This document shows, piece by piece, positions 43,215 through 51,953 of a stretch of 64,000 nt of DNA. Both the position numbers and the translations under genes were made by a program. The stretch is from Holdemania sp. Marseille-P2844 (lineage in GTDB: Bacteria > Bacillota_I > Bacilli_A > Erysipelotrichales > Erysipelotrichaceae), in contig NZ_LT635449.1 in NCBI RefSeq assembly GCF_900120005.1, forward strand, positions 310,001 to 374,000, in the 5' to 3' direction. Under the pieces are notes generated by a model, which was given only the letters and a program-made list of their open reading frames with translations, made no database searches and was not told the origin of the DNA. The stretch's first letter is position 1. Each line of letters begins with the position of its first letter.

Positions 43215-43658
43215 TTACAGCTTATTGATGATCAGGATGGAAATCAGCAGACCGTAGATCGCAACACCTTCGCCCAACGCGACGAAGATGATCGCCTTAC
43301 CAAAGTTTTCCGAATTCTCCGAGATCGCTCCGATCGCTGCCGGAGCCGCGGAAGCCACCGCCCAGCCGGCGCCGATTGCCGAACAGCCCGTCGCCAGCGC
43401 CGCTGCAATAAAGCCCATCCCCTGAGCTAAAGTGCCGGTGATGGAATTGGCGGCCGCCGTACCTTCCGCCAGCGCATGGACGCCGCCGAACTGGAACAGG
43501 ACAGCTAAGACGAAGACGCCGCCGAAGACGCAGATCTGCGCGATCAGCTTGGTTTTCAGGTTTTCAGCGGAAGCGCCCTTTTTGTAGATGAAGAACAGCG
43601 GAGCGATCACCAGGATCACGGCGATCAAAGGCAGCAGCATTTCAAGTAATGTTAACAT
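43215..43658 (-). CDS. ntpK: V/A-type ATP synthase subunit K (proteolipid ring)
   Basis: 147 residues, four membrane helices. The second hairpin is a normal c-subunit (GMGFIAAALATGCSAIGAGWAVASAAPAAIGA and FVALGEGVAIYGLL) with the ion-binding Glu in ALGEG near residue 129. The first hairpin (about 5-65) carries no acidic residue and has a Lys-rich loop. The ring would have one ion site per four helices. Whether it carries H+ or Na+ cannot be decided by eye. Confidence 0.93.
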   Translation of the reverse strand: MLTLLEMLLPLIAVILVIAPLFFIYKKGASAENLKTKLIAQICVFGGVFVLAVLFQFGGVHALAEGTAAANSITGTLAQGMGFIAAALATGCSAIGAGWAVASAAPAAIGAISENSENFGKAIIFVALGEGVAIYGLLISILIINKL

Positions 43659-43673
43659 GGTTTATTTTCCTCC

Positions 43674-45506
43674 TTATGCATTTTCCGATGAGATCATCGT
43701 AAATTTCTTCCCGTTGCCGACAAAGTAGCGGCTGAACATTTCATAATATTCCAGACGCAATGTCTGAATGCCGACGATCAGACCTTCTAAGCCCATGACA
43801 AACAAGTTGCCCAGCACGAAGACGACCGGTCCGGCGTTGCCGGTCATTTTGACCAGCGTCATGACGACGAGCATCATGCCGGCATGGCTCAGAACGAAGC
43901 CGCCGACACGCAGGTAAGACAGGGAATTGGTGACGAAGCTCAGGATGATTTCCAGCACTTCAAACACTTCTTCCAGCACGAAGTTGCCCCAGCCCTGATG
44001 CGGCGTCAGCCCCTCGCCCTTCATTAAGCCGTTTAACGGTTCCTTCATGAAGAACAGGACGACCGGCACGCCGATGAACAAAATCATGAGCGGCTTGCTT
44101 CCCGGATTAAACGGCAGCATATCCGGCATGAACATGCCGATCAAAAACAGAATGATATAGCCGTAGAAAATAAATCCGGCCACGCCGTTCTGCGAGAACA
44201 GCGCTTCCGCCATCTCTTTGCGCTTGATATTCAGATAGATATTGATGATCATCGTCATCAGGATCAGCACTGCGCCGATCGCAACCGCGCCGATCAATAA
44301 CGGCATCGTCGCGCTGGCGTCCATGACCTCAAACAGCTTCTCGCGAACGCCGAACAGGCTCTGATGCACTGGATTGAGCAGTGTTTCCACGCCGAAGACT
44401 GATCCGAACAGGAAGCCGAAGATCATCGACGTCAATCCCGCCCGGCCGACGATGCCGGCCAGCCGGTTATGCTTGATTTTTTCCAGCAGCAGACCGCCGA
44501 TCAGAAGCAGCGCGCCCTGACCGAGATCGCCGAACATGATGCCGAACAACAGGCAGAACGTGACGGCCACAAACGGCGTCGGATCCAGGTCATGATAATT
44601 CGGCAGACCATACATCTCGACGAACATCTCGAACGGACGGAACAGCCAGACGTTGTGCAGCATCGTCGGCGGCACCAGCTGCGGCGCCGTTTCCGGTTCA
44701 GCCAGATCAACGCGGACATTCAGCCCGTCAAACAGCCGGACAAACTGATCCGCTGTTTTTGCCGGCACAAAGCCAGCCAGCTGATAGTCGTCCTGCACCT
44801 GCACGACATAGCGGTACAGCTTACGGATTTCGCTGGTATACGCACAATAGGAATAAACCTCCGTCAGCTTTTCCTTATACTGTTCCAGGATTTTCTTTCC
44901 GTCGATGCGTGGAATTGGAATTTCCTCAATGAACAGGCTTTCCATACATTTTCTGACTTCTTTAACGAAGGTGTTGGACGTCGCATACAGGATCCAGACG
45001 TACTGGCCGCTTTTATGCAGCTCCTCAACGACGAAGTTCTTCTTTTCGATCAGGCTCAGCTTTTTGAAGCTTTCCGCCGGCAGACGGCCCATTCCGAACG
45101 AAATATACTGGCACTCATGCATCGCCTCAAATCCATAGCTCCGCACTTTTTCCAAAGCGATTTCATCGTTGCCCGTCAAGGTCATCAGCTCGTGCGTATC
45201 CGCGATCATCGCAAACTGCTCGTTGACTTCCTTGATAAACGCTTCAATTTCCGCTTCTTCATAGCTGCGGCTGACCGGTCCGGCTTTCAGCTCGAAACCG
45301 ACGCTATGGCCAATATTTTTCAGCTGGTTCAGGTATTCGTTGTAGACATTTTCGTCCTGCAGCGCCTTGCCGCCGTTCTCATCGTTGATCAGATGCGCCG
45401 CCGGTTCCGGATGGAACTGAGCGCAGGATACGCAGCGTTTCAGCACGTCCTGAAACTGATCGGCTCCGGCATGCACCGTCGCCAGCTTCATTTTTACGAT
45501 TGACAT
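43674..45506 (-). CDS. ntpI: V/A-type ATP synthase subunit I (a-subunit)
   Basis: 610 residues. A soluble N-terminal half with two alpha-beta lobes linked by coiled coil (about 1-320), then seven or eight membrane helices carrying the ion half-channels (GIMFGDLGQGALLLIGG, and LSYLRVGGFVLSHAGM with the essential Arg near 528). Start ATG with GGGGGA upstream, 17 bases after subunit C. Confidence 0.96.
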   Translation of the reverse strand: MSIVKMKLATVHAGADQFQDVLKRCVSCAQFHPEPAAHLINDENGGKALQDENVYNEYLNQLKNIGHSVGFELKAGPVSRSYEEAEIEAFIKEVNEQFAMIADTHELMTLTGNDEIALEKVRSYGFEAMHECQYISFGMGRLPAESFKKLSLIEKKNFVVEELHKSGQYVWILYATSNTFVKEVRKCMESLFIEEIPIPRIDGKKILEQYKEKLTEVYSYCAYTSEIRKLYRYVVQVQDDYQLAGFVPAKTADQFVRLFDGLNVRVDLAEPETAPQLVPPTMLHNVWLFRPFEMFVEMYGLPNYHDLDPTPFVAVTFCLLFGIMFGDLGQGALLLIGGLLLEKIKHNRLAGIVGRAGLTSMIFGFLFGSVFGVETLLNPVHQSLFGVREKLFEVMDASATMPLLIGAVAIGAVLILMTMIINIYLNIKRKEMAEALFSQNGVAGFIFYGYIILFLIGMFMPDMLPFNPGSKPLMILFIGVPVVLFFMKEPLNGLMKGEGLTPHQGWGNFVLEEVFEVLEIILSFVTNSLSYLRVGGFVLSHAGMMLVVMTLVKMTGNAGPVVFVLGNLFVMGLEGLIVGIQTLRLEYYEMFSRYFVGNGKKFTMISSENA

Positions 45507-45523
45507 AAGCTCCCCCTTTCTTC

Positions 45524-46561
45524 TTAATAAATCAACAGCCGGTTAATCTTATCGGCCGGGATTCCATAGCGGACACCCTCGATAATATCAACGACGTTTT
45601 GAATTTCCGTTTCCGACAATACCAGATACGCGATCAGCACGATGTCCGGATTGGTCGAAAACATCATGTGCCGCTTGTTCAGGTTATAATTGATCGACTG
45701 CGCGTGATATTCAATGTACGCGAAGTTGGAGGAATCCAGATAGTTGTGATAGGCGGAACGGGCCAGCCGTTCCATGAATTCCTCAGCGTTGCAGTGATCG
45801 ATCATATCCTCCAATTCCCGCTTCGGTATCCGCAGGTAAACCGGATTGATGACTTTTTTGATCTGCGCGGGCGTCGCGTTGAAATACCGTTTGGAACGAT
45901 AGATCCGCGTGATGTTGTCCAATTCGATCTGGGTCAGGAAAATCTCCCGGATCTCCTTTTTCACCTTGCCGCTGAACTCCTGATCGACGATCTTCATGAC
46001 CTGATCATAGAAATACTTCTGCAGGACGCTTTCGCAGGCCGTATAATCAAACTCCTCCATGTCCGTCACGGAGAATGGACGGATCAGATCGGCATACGGC
46101 GTTTTATCCAGCACTTCCAGCAGCGCATTGAAATCGCGCACCTGAGCCAGCGCCCGGATATCGAACGACGTACTCTTTTCGATATACAGCGGCAGCTCGC
46201 CGATCATCTTGTAGTTGTCCTCATCATTAAAGGCGCGGATGCAGGCCATGATCTGCTCAACCTCGCTCATCATGATGCCGTAGCGATAAAACTTATCCCC
46301 ACTGGTACTGGCATACCGTAAAAGCCGGGACAGCCGGGTTCCCAGATCGCGCCGGATCAGCATTTCCAGCTGACCGCGGTGCAGCCCGGTTTCACTGTAT
46401 CCTTCCAGCGCTTCCCGAAACAGCGTTTCGTTTTTAAGATAAGAAGCGATTTCCGGAATTGATTTCTTCTGCAGCAGCTGCTGGTAATCCGAAGCCGTCA
46501 GCCGTTTTCCAAACATCGCCTTGGCTTTGGTCGCCATTGCTGCATTCGATGCGGTTCCCAT
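45524..46561 (-). CDS. ntpC: V/A-type ATP synthase subunit C (d-like)
   Basis: 345 residues, all-helical funnel (three repeats) that couples the axle to the ring. The start GTASNAAMATKAKAMFGKRLT and the YRSKRYFNATPAQIKKVINPVYLRIPK segment are typical. GGAGG six bases before ATG. Confidence 0.93.
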   Translation of the reverse strand: MGTASNAAMATKAKAMFGKRLTASDYQQLLQKKSIPEIASYLKNETLFREALEGYSETGLHRGQLEMLIRRDLGTRLSRLLRYASTSGDKFYRYGIMMSEVEQIMACIRAFNDEDNYKMIGELPLYIEKSTSFDIRALAQVRDFNALLEVLDKTPYADLIRPFSVTDMEEFDYTACESVLQKYFYDQVMKIVDQEFSGKVKKEIREIFLTQIELDNITRIYRSKRYFNATPAQIKKVINPVYLRIPKRELEDMIDHCNAEEFMERLARSAYHNYLDSSNFAYIEYHAQSINYNLNKRHMMFSTNPDIVLIAYLVLSETEIQNVVDIIEGVRYGIPADKINRLLIY

Positions 46562-46599
46562 GGCACCCCTCCTTTTTAACTAGGTCGTATGCTGGACGT

Positions 46600-46911
46600 T
46601 CAAATTTCCAGGCAACGGCGAACCAGTTCTTTCTGCCATTCCTCTTTTTTCTCCAGATAATGAGCCTGAAGCCGCTTCAGCTCCTGCTCATATTCCTTCA
46701 AATTCTCGGATTCCACCTGGCTGATCTGATAATCCAGCTCGGCTTTTTTTGCGTCGACCCGCTGATGAACTTCTTTCCACGCGTCTTCGCTGATCTGCTT
46801 TTCCGTATCGGCAATTTTCCGCTTCAGCTCAAATTTCATCCGATGCGCTTCTTCTACCGCTTTTCGCGTCTTCTGATCCGCTTGAATCAGATCCAGGATC
46901 TCAGATTCCAT
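46600..46911 (-). CDS. V/A-type ATP synthase subunit G/H-like stator protein
   Basis: 103 residues, a single uninterrupted charged coiled coil (IQADQKTRKAVEEAHRMKFELKRKIADTEKQ...). First gene of the V-ATPase operon; partner of subunit E in the peripheral stalk. Assigned from position, length and coiled coil rather than a strong motif. Ribosome site GGAGGGAGG. Confidence 0.8.
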   Translation of the reverse strand: MESEILDLIQADQKTRKAVEEAHRMKFELKRKIADTEKQISEDAWKEVHQRVDAKKAELDYQISQVESENLKEYEQELKRLQAHYLEKKEEWQKELVRRCLEI

Positions 46912-46947
46912 AGCACGACCTCCCTCCTTGTTTAAAGCACGCCACTT

Positions 46948-46976
46948 AGTATATTCCTTTCAAAATCAATTTTCAA
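46948..46976 (-). promoter_or_regulatory. promoter of the V-ATPase operon
   Basis: -35 TTGAAA (46971-46976), 17-bp spacer, -10 TATACT (46948-46953), 37 bases before the first gene. Confidence 0.65.
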
Positions 46977-47112
46977 TCATGGAAAAAATGAAACCTTTAA
47001 TTTTACTGCATTGACTAAAAATCGTACCAATGTTGCGAATGATATCCTTAAAAATTTGGAATGAAATATGACAATTTTGTGAAATTAGTTTCATCTTTCG
47101 TGCGGGATTTGA

Positions 47113-47118
47113 TATAAT
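47113..47118 (+). promoter_or_regulatory. extended -10 element of the DUF3899 gene
   Basis: TGATATAAT 17 bases before the start codon; the -35 (TTCATC) is weak. Confidence 0.5.
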
Positions 47119-47135
47119 AGCCCCCGAGGTAGCGT

Positions 47136-47507
47136 ATGAAAAAAAATCTTAAATCTTTATTGAGCTTCACTTTGGCGGCGTTGATTTTCAGCGCCGGGTG
47201 CGCCTTTTTTTCTGACAATCCGTTATTGATGTTTATCGACGTTCTGTCGATCCTCAGTCTGGTTCTGCTTGTCGTGGGACTGGTGGAGTTTTTGATTCAC
47301 GGTGGTTATTTTGATTTTCTGTCCTATTCGTTTTCGTCGGCGAAGAACCTGTTGATGCGCCATCCCGAAACGCAGCCGCAGCGGTATTTCGATTACGCGC
47401 AGAAACAGAAAGCACGGCGGAAAGACAGCGGACACTTCGTGTTAAAGCTGGCCGGCCTGCTTCTGACGTTGAGTATTTTATTAACGATCTTCTATGAAGT
47501 GATCTGA
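47136..47507 (+). CDS. DUF3899-like small membrane protein
   Basis: 123 residues: two closely spaced helices (about 8-25 and 32-55), a cytoplasmic basic loop (HPETQPQRYFDYAQKQKARRK) and a C-terminal helix (about 100-120). Pattern fits DUF3899; function unknown. Ribosome site GAGGT. Divergent from the V-ATPase operon, with no terminator seen before the tRNA gene. Confidence 0.65.
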   Translation: MKKNLKSLLSFTLAALIFSAGCAFFSDNPLLMFIDVLSILSLVLLVVGLVEFLIHGGYFDFLSYSFSSAKNLLMRHPETQPQRYFDYAQKQKARRKDSGHFVLKLAGLLLTLSILLTIFYEVI

Positions 47508-47619
47508 ATGAGAAGGGAATCGATTCATCGTCATTTTGAACGCCTTTGAATTTTTTTGCATTTCTTTTCATTTAGGACTCGATTTTTTGAAAAGAATTTT
47601 GTATAATAAGAAGGCACAC

Positions 47620-47708
47620 GGAGAAATACCCAAGTGGCCGAAGGGACCAGTTTCGAAAACTGGCAGAGGTGAAAGCCTGCGGGGGTTCGACTCCCTCTTT
47701 CTCCGCCA
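47620..47708 (+). tRNA. tRNA-Ser (anticodon CGA)
   Basis: 89 nt with CCA encoded. Acceptor GGAGAAA/TTTCTCC, D-loop AAGTGGC, anticodon loop TTCGAAA between CAG-T and ACTG arms, a long type-II variable arm (GCAGAGGTGAAAGCCTGC), and T-loop GGTTCGACTCC. Reads UCG. A -10 TATAAT lies at 47602-47607, 12 bases upstream. Confidence 0.96.
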
Positions 47709-47719
47709 TATGTAAATAA

Positions 47720-47742
47720 AGCTCTCATTCGAGAGCTTTTTT
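47720..47742 (+). terminator. intrinsic terminator of tRNA-Ser
   Basis: AGCTCTC-ATTC-GAGAGCT followed by TTTTTTC, 12 bases after the CCA end. Confidence 0.88.
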
Positions 47743-47783
47743 CGTATTTTCCCAAACGCGGGTCCCCGCAGGCGGCAGCGCGA

Positions 47784-48029
47784 TCAGGGATCCTTGAAGC
47801 GGATCATGGCAAAAAAAGAGATTTCCTGCCAACTTTCCTTTACCAAGTTTCGAGCCTGACTTATAGTTTCAATCGCCGGATTTAACTGAAATTTCATCAG
47901 AAGATCAAGCACTCTTCTGGTTGCGGCGGCAGTCTTGAAACCGAAGCATAACCCGTAATGTGATCTGTCCCTTGGCAACAAACTTTCTTCTTTACTTTTA
48001 CCTGTAAAAAAGGACATGGCTTCCCACAT
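47784..48029 (-). CDS. doubtful small ORF (81 codons)
   Basis: An 81-residue reading frame with an ATG but only a weak, badly spaced GG site. No motif, signal or membrane helix is recognised, and codon choice is less biased than in neighbours. It fills the 300-base stretch 47743-48049, which otherwise shows nothing. It could be a gene remnant or chance. Confidence 0.18.
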   Translation of the reverse strand: MWEAMSFFTGKSKEESLLPRDRSHYGLCFGFKTAAATRRVLDLLMKFQLNPAIETISQARNLVKESWQEISFFAMIRFKDP

Positions 48030-48049
48030 CCTTTTATAAAAAATGAAGA

Positions 48050-49117
48050 CTACGCTAACAAGACGGCGCGCAGCGCATTGAGGAAAAACTCCGGCTGGTC
48101 GATCATCGTATTATGTCCGGCATTCGGAATCAGGATCAGCTGCTTCCGCGGCGCTTCGATCCCCGCGAAGTATTCCTGCGCGATCGGATACGGCGTCTGC
48201 CAGTCCTGATCGCCTAACAAATAGTACACTGGGACTTCGTAATGCCGATCCAGTGCTTCCAGATCAAAGCTCATCAGTTCCTGAAGCAACGGCAGCTGCA
48301 GCTTGAAATCAAGGTTGAAGTAGACTGAGAACTCGCCAGGGTTGACATCGGGCGCCACCAGCATTTGCCACAGAGCTTTCAGCGAGATTGGAGCAGCGAG
48401 ATGATATTTCCGCTGCAGCCTGCGCACGGCCATCATTTTATCCATCATTTCCTGATCAAATTGCGTTTGGGGATACGGCGTCAGTGCCAACAGCCGTTGG
48501 ACGTCGTGATCCGCTCCGGCGATCCGCGCTTTCTGCAGCACTTTCTGATAGCCGGTTTCTTCGTTGCGCCGCATACTGACGACCTGACCGACGCCGACGT
48601 AAGCTTTCACGCGGTCAGGATACTTGCGAACAAACATCGTGCCCAGCACGCTGCCCCAGGAATGACCGAGAATGAAAATCTTATCCTGATGATATTGCGC
48701 ACGCAGCACATCGCAGATCTCACGCGTGTCCTCGATCAGCTGATCCAGCGTCAGCGAAGAAGCCAGCTCCTCCTTCTGATCGGCGTTGATCTGCAGCGTC
48801 TTGCCGCACAGCCGCTGATCCCAATTCACCACCGTGAAATACTTTTCCCATTCGCGCTGATACAGATAGCGCGTCGGCATCGCGGATTCGCCCGGCCCGC
48901 CGTGCAGAACTAACAGCACCGGATTTTCATCGTTCTCCGTGCGGTGCACCAGATACTGTTGAATCCCATTGATCATCCGGTATTCCTTCAGCTCAAACCC
49001 GGCGTCTTGATCAAAACGCTGCTTTCGCTGATTAGCCTTGCGCTGCACGGCATACGCCGTTCCCACCGCAGCGGCGGCGCCGAAAGTTGTCAGTAAACAT
49101 TTCGTACTGAGTTTCAT
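48050..49117 (-). CDS. membrane-anchored alpha/beta hydrolase (proline iminopeptidase-like)
   Basis: 355 residues. The N-terminal hydrophobic segment (about 7-24) may be a signal anchor. Hydrolase motifs: oxyanion HGGPGES (about 73-79), nucleophile elbow GHSWGS (about 151-156), Asp in GDQDWQTPY (about 302) and His in NAGHNTM (about 330). HGGPG plus GxSWG is typical of prolyl iminopeptidases and related esterases; substrate unknown. It starts 15 bases after relA, so it is cotranscribed with it. Confidence 0.85.
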   Translation of the reverse strand: MKLSTKCLLTTFGAAAAVGTAYAVQRKANQRKQRFDQDAGFELKEYRMINGIQQYLVHRTENDENPVLLVLHGGPGESAMPTRYLYQREWEKYFTVVNWDQRLCGKTLQINADQKEELASSLTLDQLIEDTREICDVLRAQYHQDKIFILGHSWGSVLGTMFVRKYPDRVKAYVGVGQVVSMRRNEETGYQKVLQKARIAGADHDVQRLLALTPYPQTQFDQEMMDKMMAVRRLQRKYHLAAPISLKALWQMLVAPDVNPGEFSVYFNLDFKLQLPLLQELMSFDLEALDRHYEVPVYYLLGDQDWQTPYPIAQEYFAGIEAPRKQLILIPNAGHNTMIDQPEFFLNALRAVLLA

Positions 49118-49132
49118 GTATGAAGTCCTCCT

Positions 49133-51331
49133 TTACTGGATTACCCGTTCCACGCTGACCACGCTGTTCACCTTTTTCAGATTGGCGATCAGCGTTTTTA
49201 AATGATCGTAATCATCGACCAGCAGCATGATTTTTGTCGATACCGTCAATTCTTCCTGATTGACGGAGGAATTGATATTCTGCAGCGATGCCTTGCATTG
49301 CGAGATGACCGTCATCAAATCAGTTAACAGGAAATTGCGGTCGTGGCTGTAAATCTGAATCGTCGCTTCATATTTGCGCGGTTCGCGGCGGTCGTCCCAT
49401 TCCACGTCGATCAGCCGCGATTTCTCGTTGGCGACGTTCGGACAATCCCGGCGGTGAACCTTGACGCCGTTGCCCTTGGAGATATAACCGACGATTTCAT
49501 CGCCCGGGATCGGGCTGCAGCAGCCGGCCAGCGAAATCATCATCGACTCGATGCCCGGCACGATAATCCCGGATTTGCTCGGCGCTTTGCGGGCTGGAGA
49601 AAACGACCGGCTGACCGTTTCATTATCCAGAATGATCGGTTTTTTCTGATTTGTCAGCTTTTCAATGACGCTGATCACCGAGATCGACTTCACGGCGATC
49701 CCGTACATCAGATCGGTATAGGAGCCGACCTGAAACGCCGTCAGAATGCTTTCAATCTTTTTCCGTTCAAAATAATCCTTTTCCGGATAGCCGCGTTTTT
49801 TCAGCTCGTCGCGGATGATCTGTTCGCCCCGTTCGATAAACTCCTGTTTCTTCTCGACTTCCTTCTTCTGCAGAAAGCCGCGGATCTTGTTTTTCGCATG
49901 GTTGGTCTTGACAAATTTCAGCCAGTCCTCGCTTGGGCCCGCGGACTGCTTGGACGTCTTGATCTGCACGACGTCGCCGGTTTTTAACGGCGTGTTCAGC
50001 GGCACCAGCGTTTCGTTAACCATCGCGCCGACGGTGGAATGGCCGACCTCGGTATGCACACGGTAGGCGAAGTCAATCGGCGTGGAGCCGTTAGGCAGCT
50101 CGATGACCCGCCCTTTCGGCGTCATGACATAGACGTTCGCCTCAAAGATATCCTTCTGCAGCGTATCCATGTATTCGTTGGGATCATCGCTGAGATCGCC
50201 GGTCAGCGCCGACAGATCACGGAACCACGACAGCTTCTGTTCGATTTCACGCTGTTCCTTATGCGGATCATACTTCGTGCCTTCCTTGTAGCGCCAGTGC
50301 GCCGCAATGCCCATCTCGGCGATACTGTCCATCTCCTCGGTGCGGATCTGAATCTCAAAAATGCGCCCTTCATCGCCGACGATCGTCGTGTGCAGCGACT
50401 GGTACATGTTCGATTTCGGCACCGCGATATAGTCCTTCAAGCGACCGGGAATCGGGCGGTAAGCGGCGTGGATATAGCCGAGGATTTCATAACAGTTCAG
50501 CTTGGTCTGAGTAACGATCCGGATCGCTAACAAATCGAGGATTTCCTCAAACCGTTTGTTCTTCGTCTTCATCTTTTTGTAGATGCTGTAAAGATGCTTA
50601 CTGCGGCCGAAAATCCGGAATTCGATGTTTTTTTCCTGCAGCATTTCAGAAATGTCGCGGATCATGTGCTTGACCTGCTCGTCCCGCATCGCCTTTTTCT
50701 CTTCGACCAGATGTGCGATCTCATAGTATTTCTCGCGGTCGAGATAGTAAAAGCTGAGATCCTCCAATTCGTTTTTGATCTCGCTGATACCTAAGCGGTG
50801 GGCGATCGGCGCGTAGACCTGCAGCGTTTCCGCCGCGATCTTCTGCTGCTTTTGCGGCGGCATGTACTGCAGCGTGCGCATGTTGTGCAGCCGGTCGACC
50901 AGCTTGATCACGATTACGCGGATATCGTTGGCCATCGCGATAAAGATCTTACGATGATTCGCCGCCTGATATTCCTTCTCGTCCTTAAATTTCAGATTGC
51001 CGATCTTGGTGACCCCTTCCACCAGCATCGTGATTTCCTCGTCGAAATCCGCGCTCATCTGCTCGGCCGAAACGCCGCAGTCCTCCAGCACGTCGTGCAG
51101 AAGCCCCGCGCAGATCGTCCGCGGTCCGACCTTCATCGTCGCCAGGATATAACCCACCTGGGCGGCGTGGATCATATACGGTTCCCCGCTGCGGCGGAAT
51201 TGCCCCTGATGGTGTTCCTGCGCATAGCGGTACGCCCTTTCGATCAGAGCCAGGCTGTCCGGCTCCTGGATGTAGGTCTTCACCTCATTCATCAGCTCAT
51301 CCAGCGTGATCATCGTATTCCCTTTATCCAC
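49133..51331 (-). CDS. relA: bifunctional (p)ppGpp synthetase/hydrolase RelA/SpoT
   Basis: 732 residues. HD hydrolase domain (H...LLHDVLED, about 50-85, and VIVIKLVDRLHNMRTL), synthetase domain (FGRSKHLYSIYKKMKTK, about 240-256), TGS domain (about 395-455), zinc-finger/helical part with CCSPIPGD, and a C-terminal ACT domain (about 660-732). Makes and degrades the stringent-response alarmone. Start GTG (51329-51331) fits alignment with B. subtilis RelA and has GGGGGA upstream. A terminator-like hairpin sits only 22 bases before it. Confidence 0.97.
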   Translation of the reverse strand: MDKGNTMITLDELMNEVKTYIQEPDSLALIERAYRYAQEHHQGQFRRSGEPYMIHAAQVGYILATMKVGPRTICAGLLHDVLEDCGVSAEQMSADFDEEITMLVEGVTKIGNLKFKDEKEYQAANHRKIFIAMANDIRVIVIKLVDRLHNMRTLQYMPPQKQQKIAAETLQVYAPIAHRLGISEIKNELEDLSFYYLDREKYYEIAHLVEEKKAMRDEQVKHMIRDISEMLQEKNIEFRIFGRSKHLYSIYKKMKTKNKRFEEILDLLAIRIVTQTKLNCYEILGYIHAAYRPIPGRLKDYIAVPKSNMYQSLHTTIVGDEGRIFEIQIRTEEMDSIAEMGIAAHWRYKEGTKYDPHKEQREIEQKLSWFRDLSALTGDLSDDPNEYMDTLQKDIFEANVYVMTPKGRVIELPNGSTPIDFAYRVHTEVGHSTVGAMVNETLVPLNTPLKTGDVVQIKTSKQSAGPSEDWLKFVKTNHAKNKIRGFLQKKEVEKKQEFIERGEQIIRDELKKRGYPEKDYFERKKIESILTAFQVGSYTDLMYGIAVKSISVISVIEKLTNQKKPIILDNETVSRSFSPARKAPSKSGIIVPGIESMMISLAGCCSPIPGDEIVGYISKGNGVKVHRRDCPNVANEKSRLIDVEWDDRREPRKYEATIQIYSHDRNFLLTDLMTVISQCKASLQNINSSVNQEELTVSTKIMLLVDDYDHLKTLIANLKKVNSVVSVERVIQ

Positions 51332-51353
51332 AACCCATTCCCCCTTTTTTGAG

Positions 51354-51378
51354 AAAAACCGAAGAGAATCCTCTTCGG
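51354..51378 (-). terminator. intrinsic terminator between apt and relA
   Basis: Perfect CCGAAGAG/CTCTTCGG stem, four-base loop, then TTTTT. Only 22 bases separate it from the relA start, leaving no room for a promoter, so it probably acts as a partial terminator or attenuator. Confidence 0.75.
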
Positions 51379-51379
51379 C

Positions 51380-51895
51380 TTATTCGTAGGACATCAACGT
51401 AAAGACTTCGTAGCCCGCCAGCGCCTCGCGCCCTTTCAAGCCTTCCAGCTCGATCAGAAACGCACAGCCGACAACCACGCCGCCCAGTTCTTCGATCATT
51501 TTAATCGTGGCCTGAACGGTGCCGCCGGTCGCCAAGAGATCGTCGACGATCAGCACTTTCTGCCCCGGCTTGATCGCGTCCTTGTGCATGTGCAGTTCGT
51601 TGGATCCATATTCCAGATCGTAGCGGTAGCTGATCGTTTCACGCGGCAGCTTGCCCGGCTTGCGGACCGGCACAAAGCCGATATGCAGATTCGCGGCCAC
51701 CGGACAGCCGAAGATGAAGCCGCGGGATTCTGGCCCTGCGATCACTTCCGCGCCGACCTGTTCGGCAAACTTCTGAATTTCTGATGTCGCCGCGTGGAAC
51801 GCTTCGCCGTTGCTCATCAGCGGCGTAATATCGCGGAACAGCACGCCCGGCTGCGGGAAATCAGGAATTGAAGCAATATATTTTTTAAAGTCCAT
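51380..51895 (-). CDS. apt: adenine phosphoribosyltransferase
   Basis: 171 residues with the PRPP motif [13 protein letters not shown] (about 118-130) and the Apt-type [10 protein letters not shown] (about 57-66). Salvages adenine to AMP, including adenine released by MtnN. ATG with GGAGG; -10 TATAAT at 51922-51927. The recJ-apt-relA order is conserved in Firmicutes. Confidence 0.97.
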   Translation of the reverse strand: MDFKKYIASIPDFPQPGVLFRDITPLMSNGEAFHAATSEIQKFAEQVGAEVIAGPESRGFIFGCPVAANLHIGFVPVRKPGKLPRETISYRYDLEYGSNELHMHKDAIKPGQKVLIVDDLLATGGTVQATIKMIEELGGVVVGCAFLIELEGLKGREALAGYEVFTLMSYE

Positions 51896-51953
51896 GGATG
51901 GATGCCTCCTATAATACCGTTATTATAACAAATTTTTATCAAATTGAACTGTT

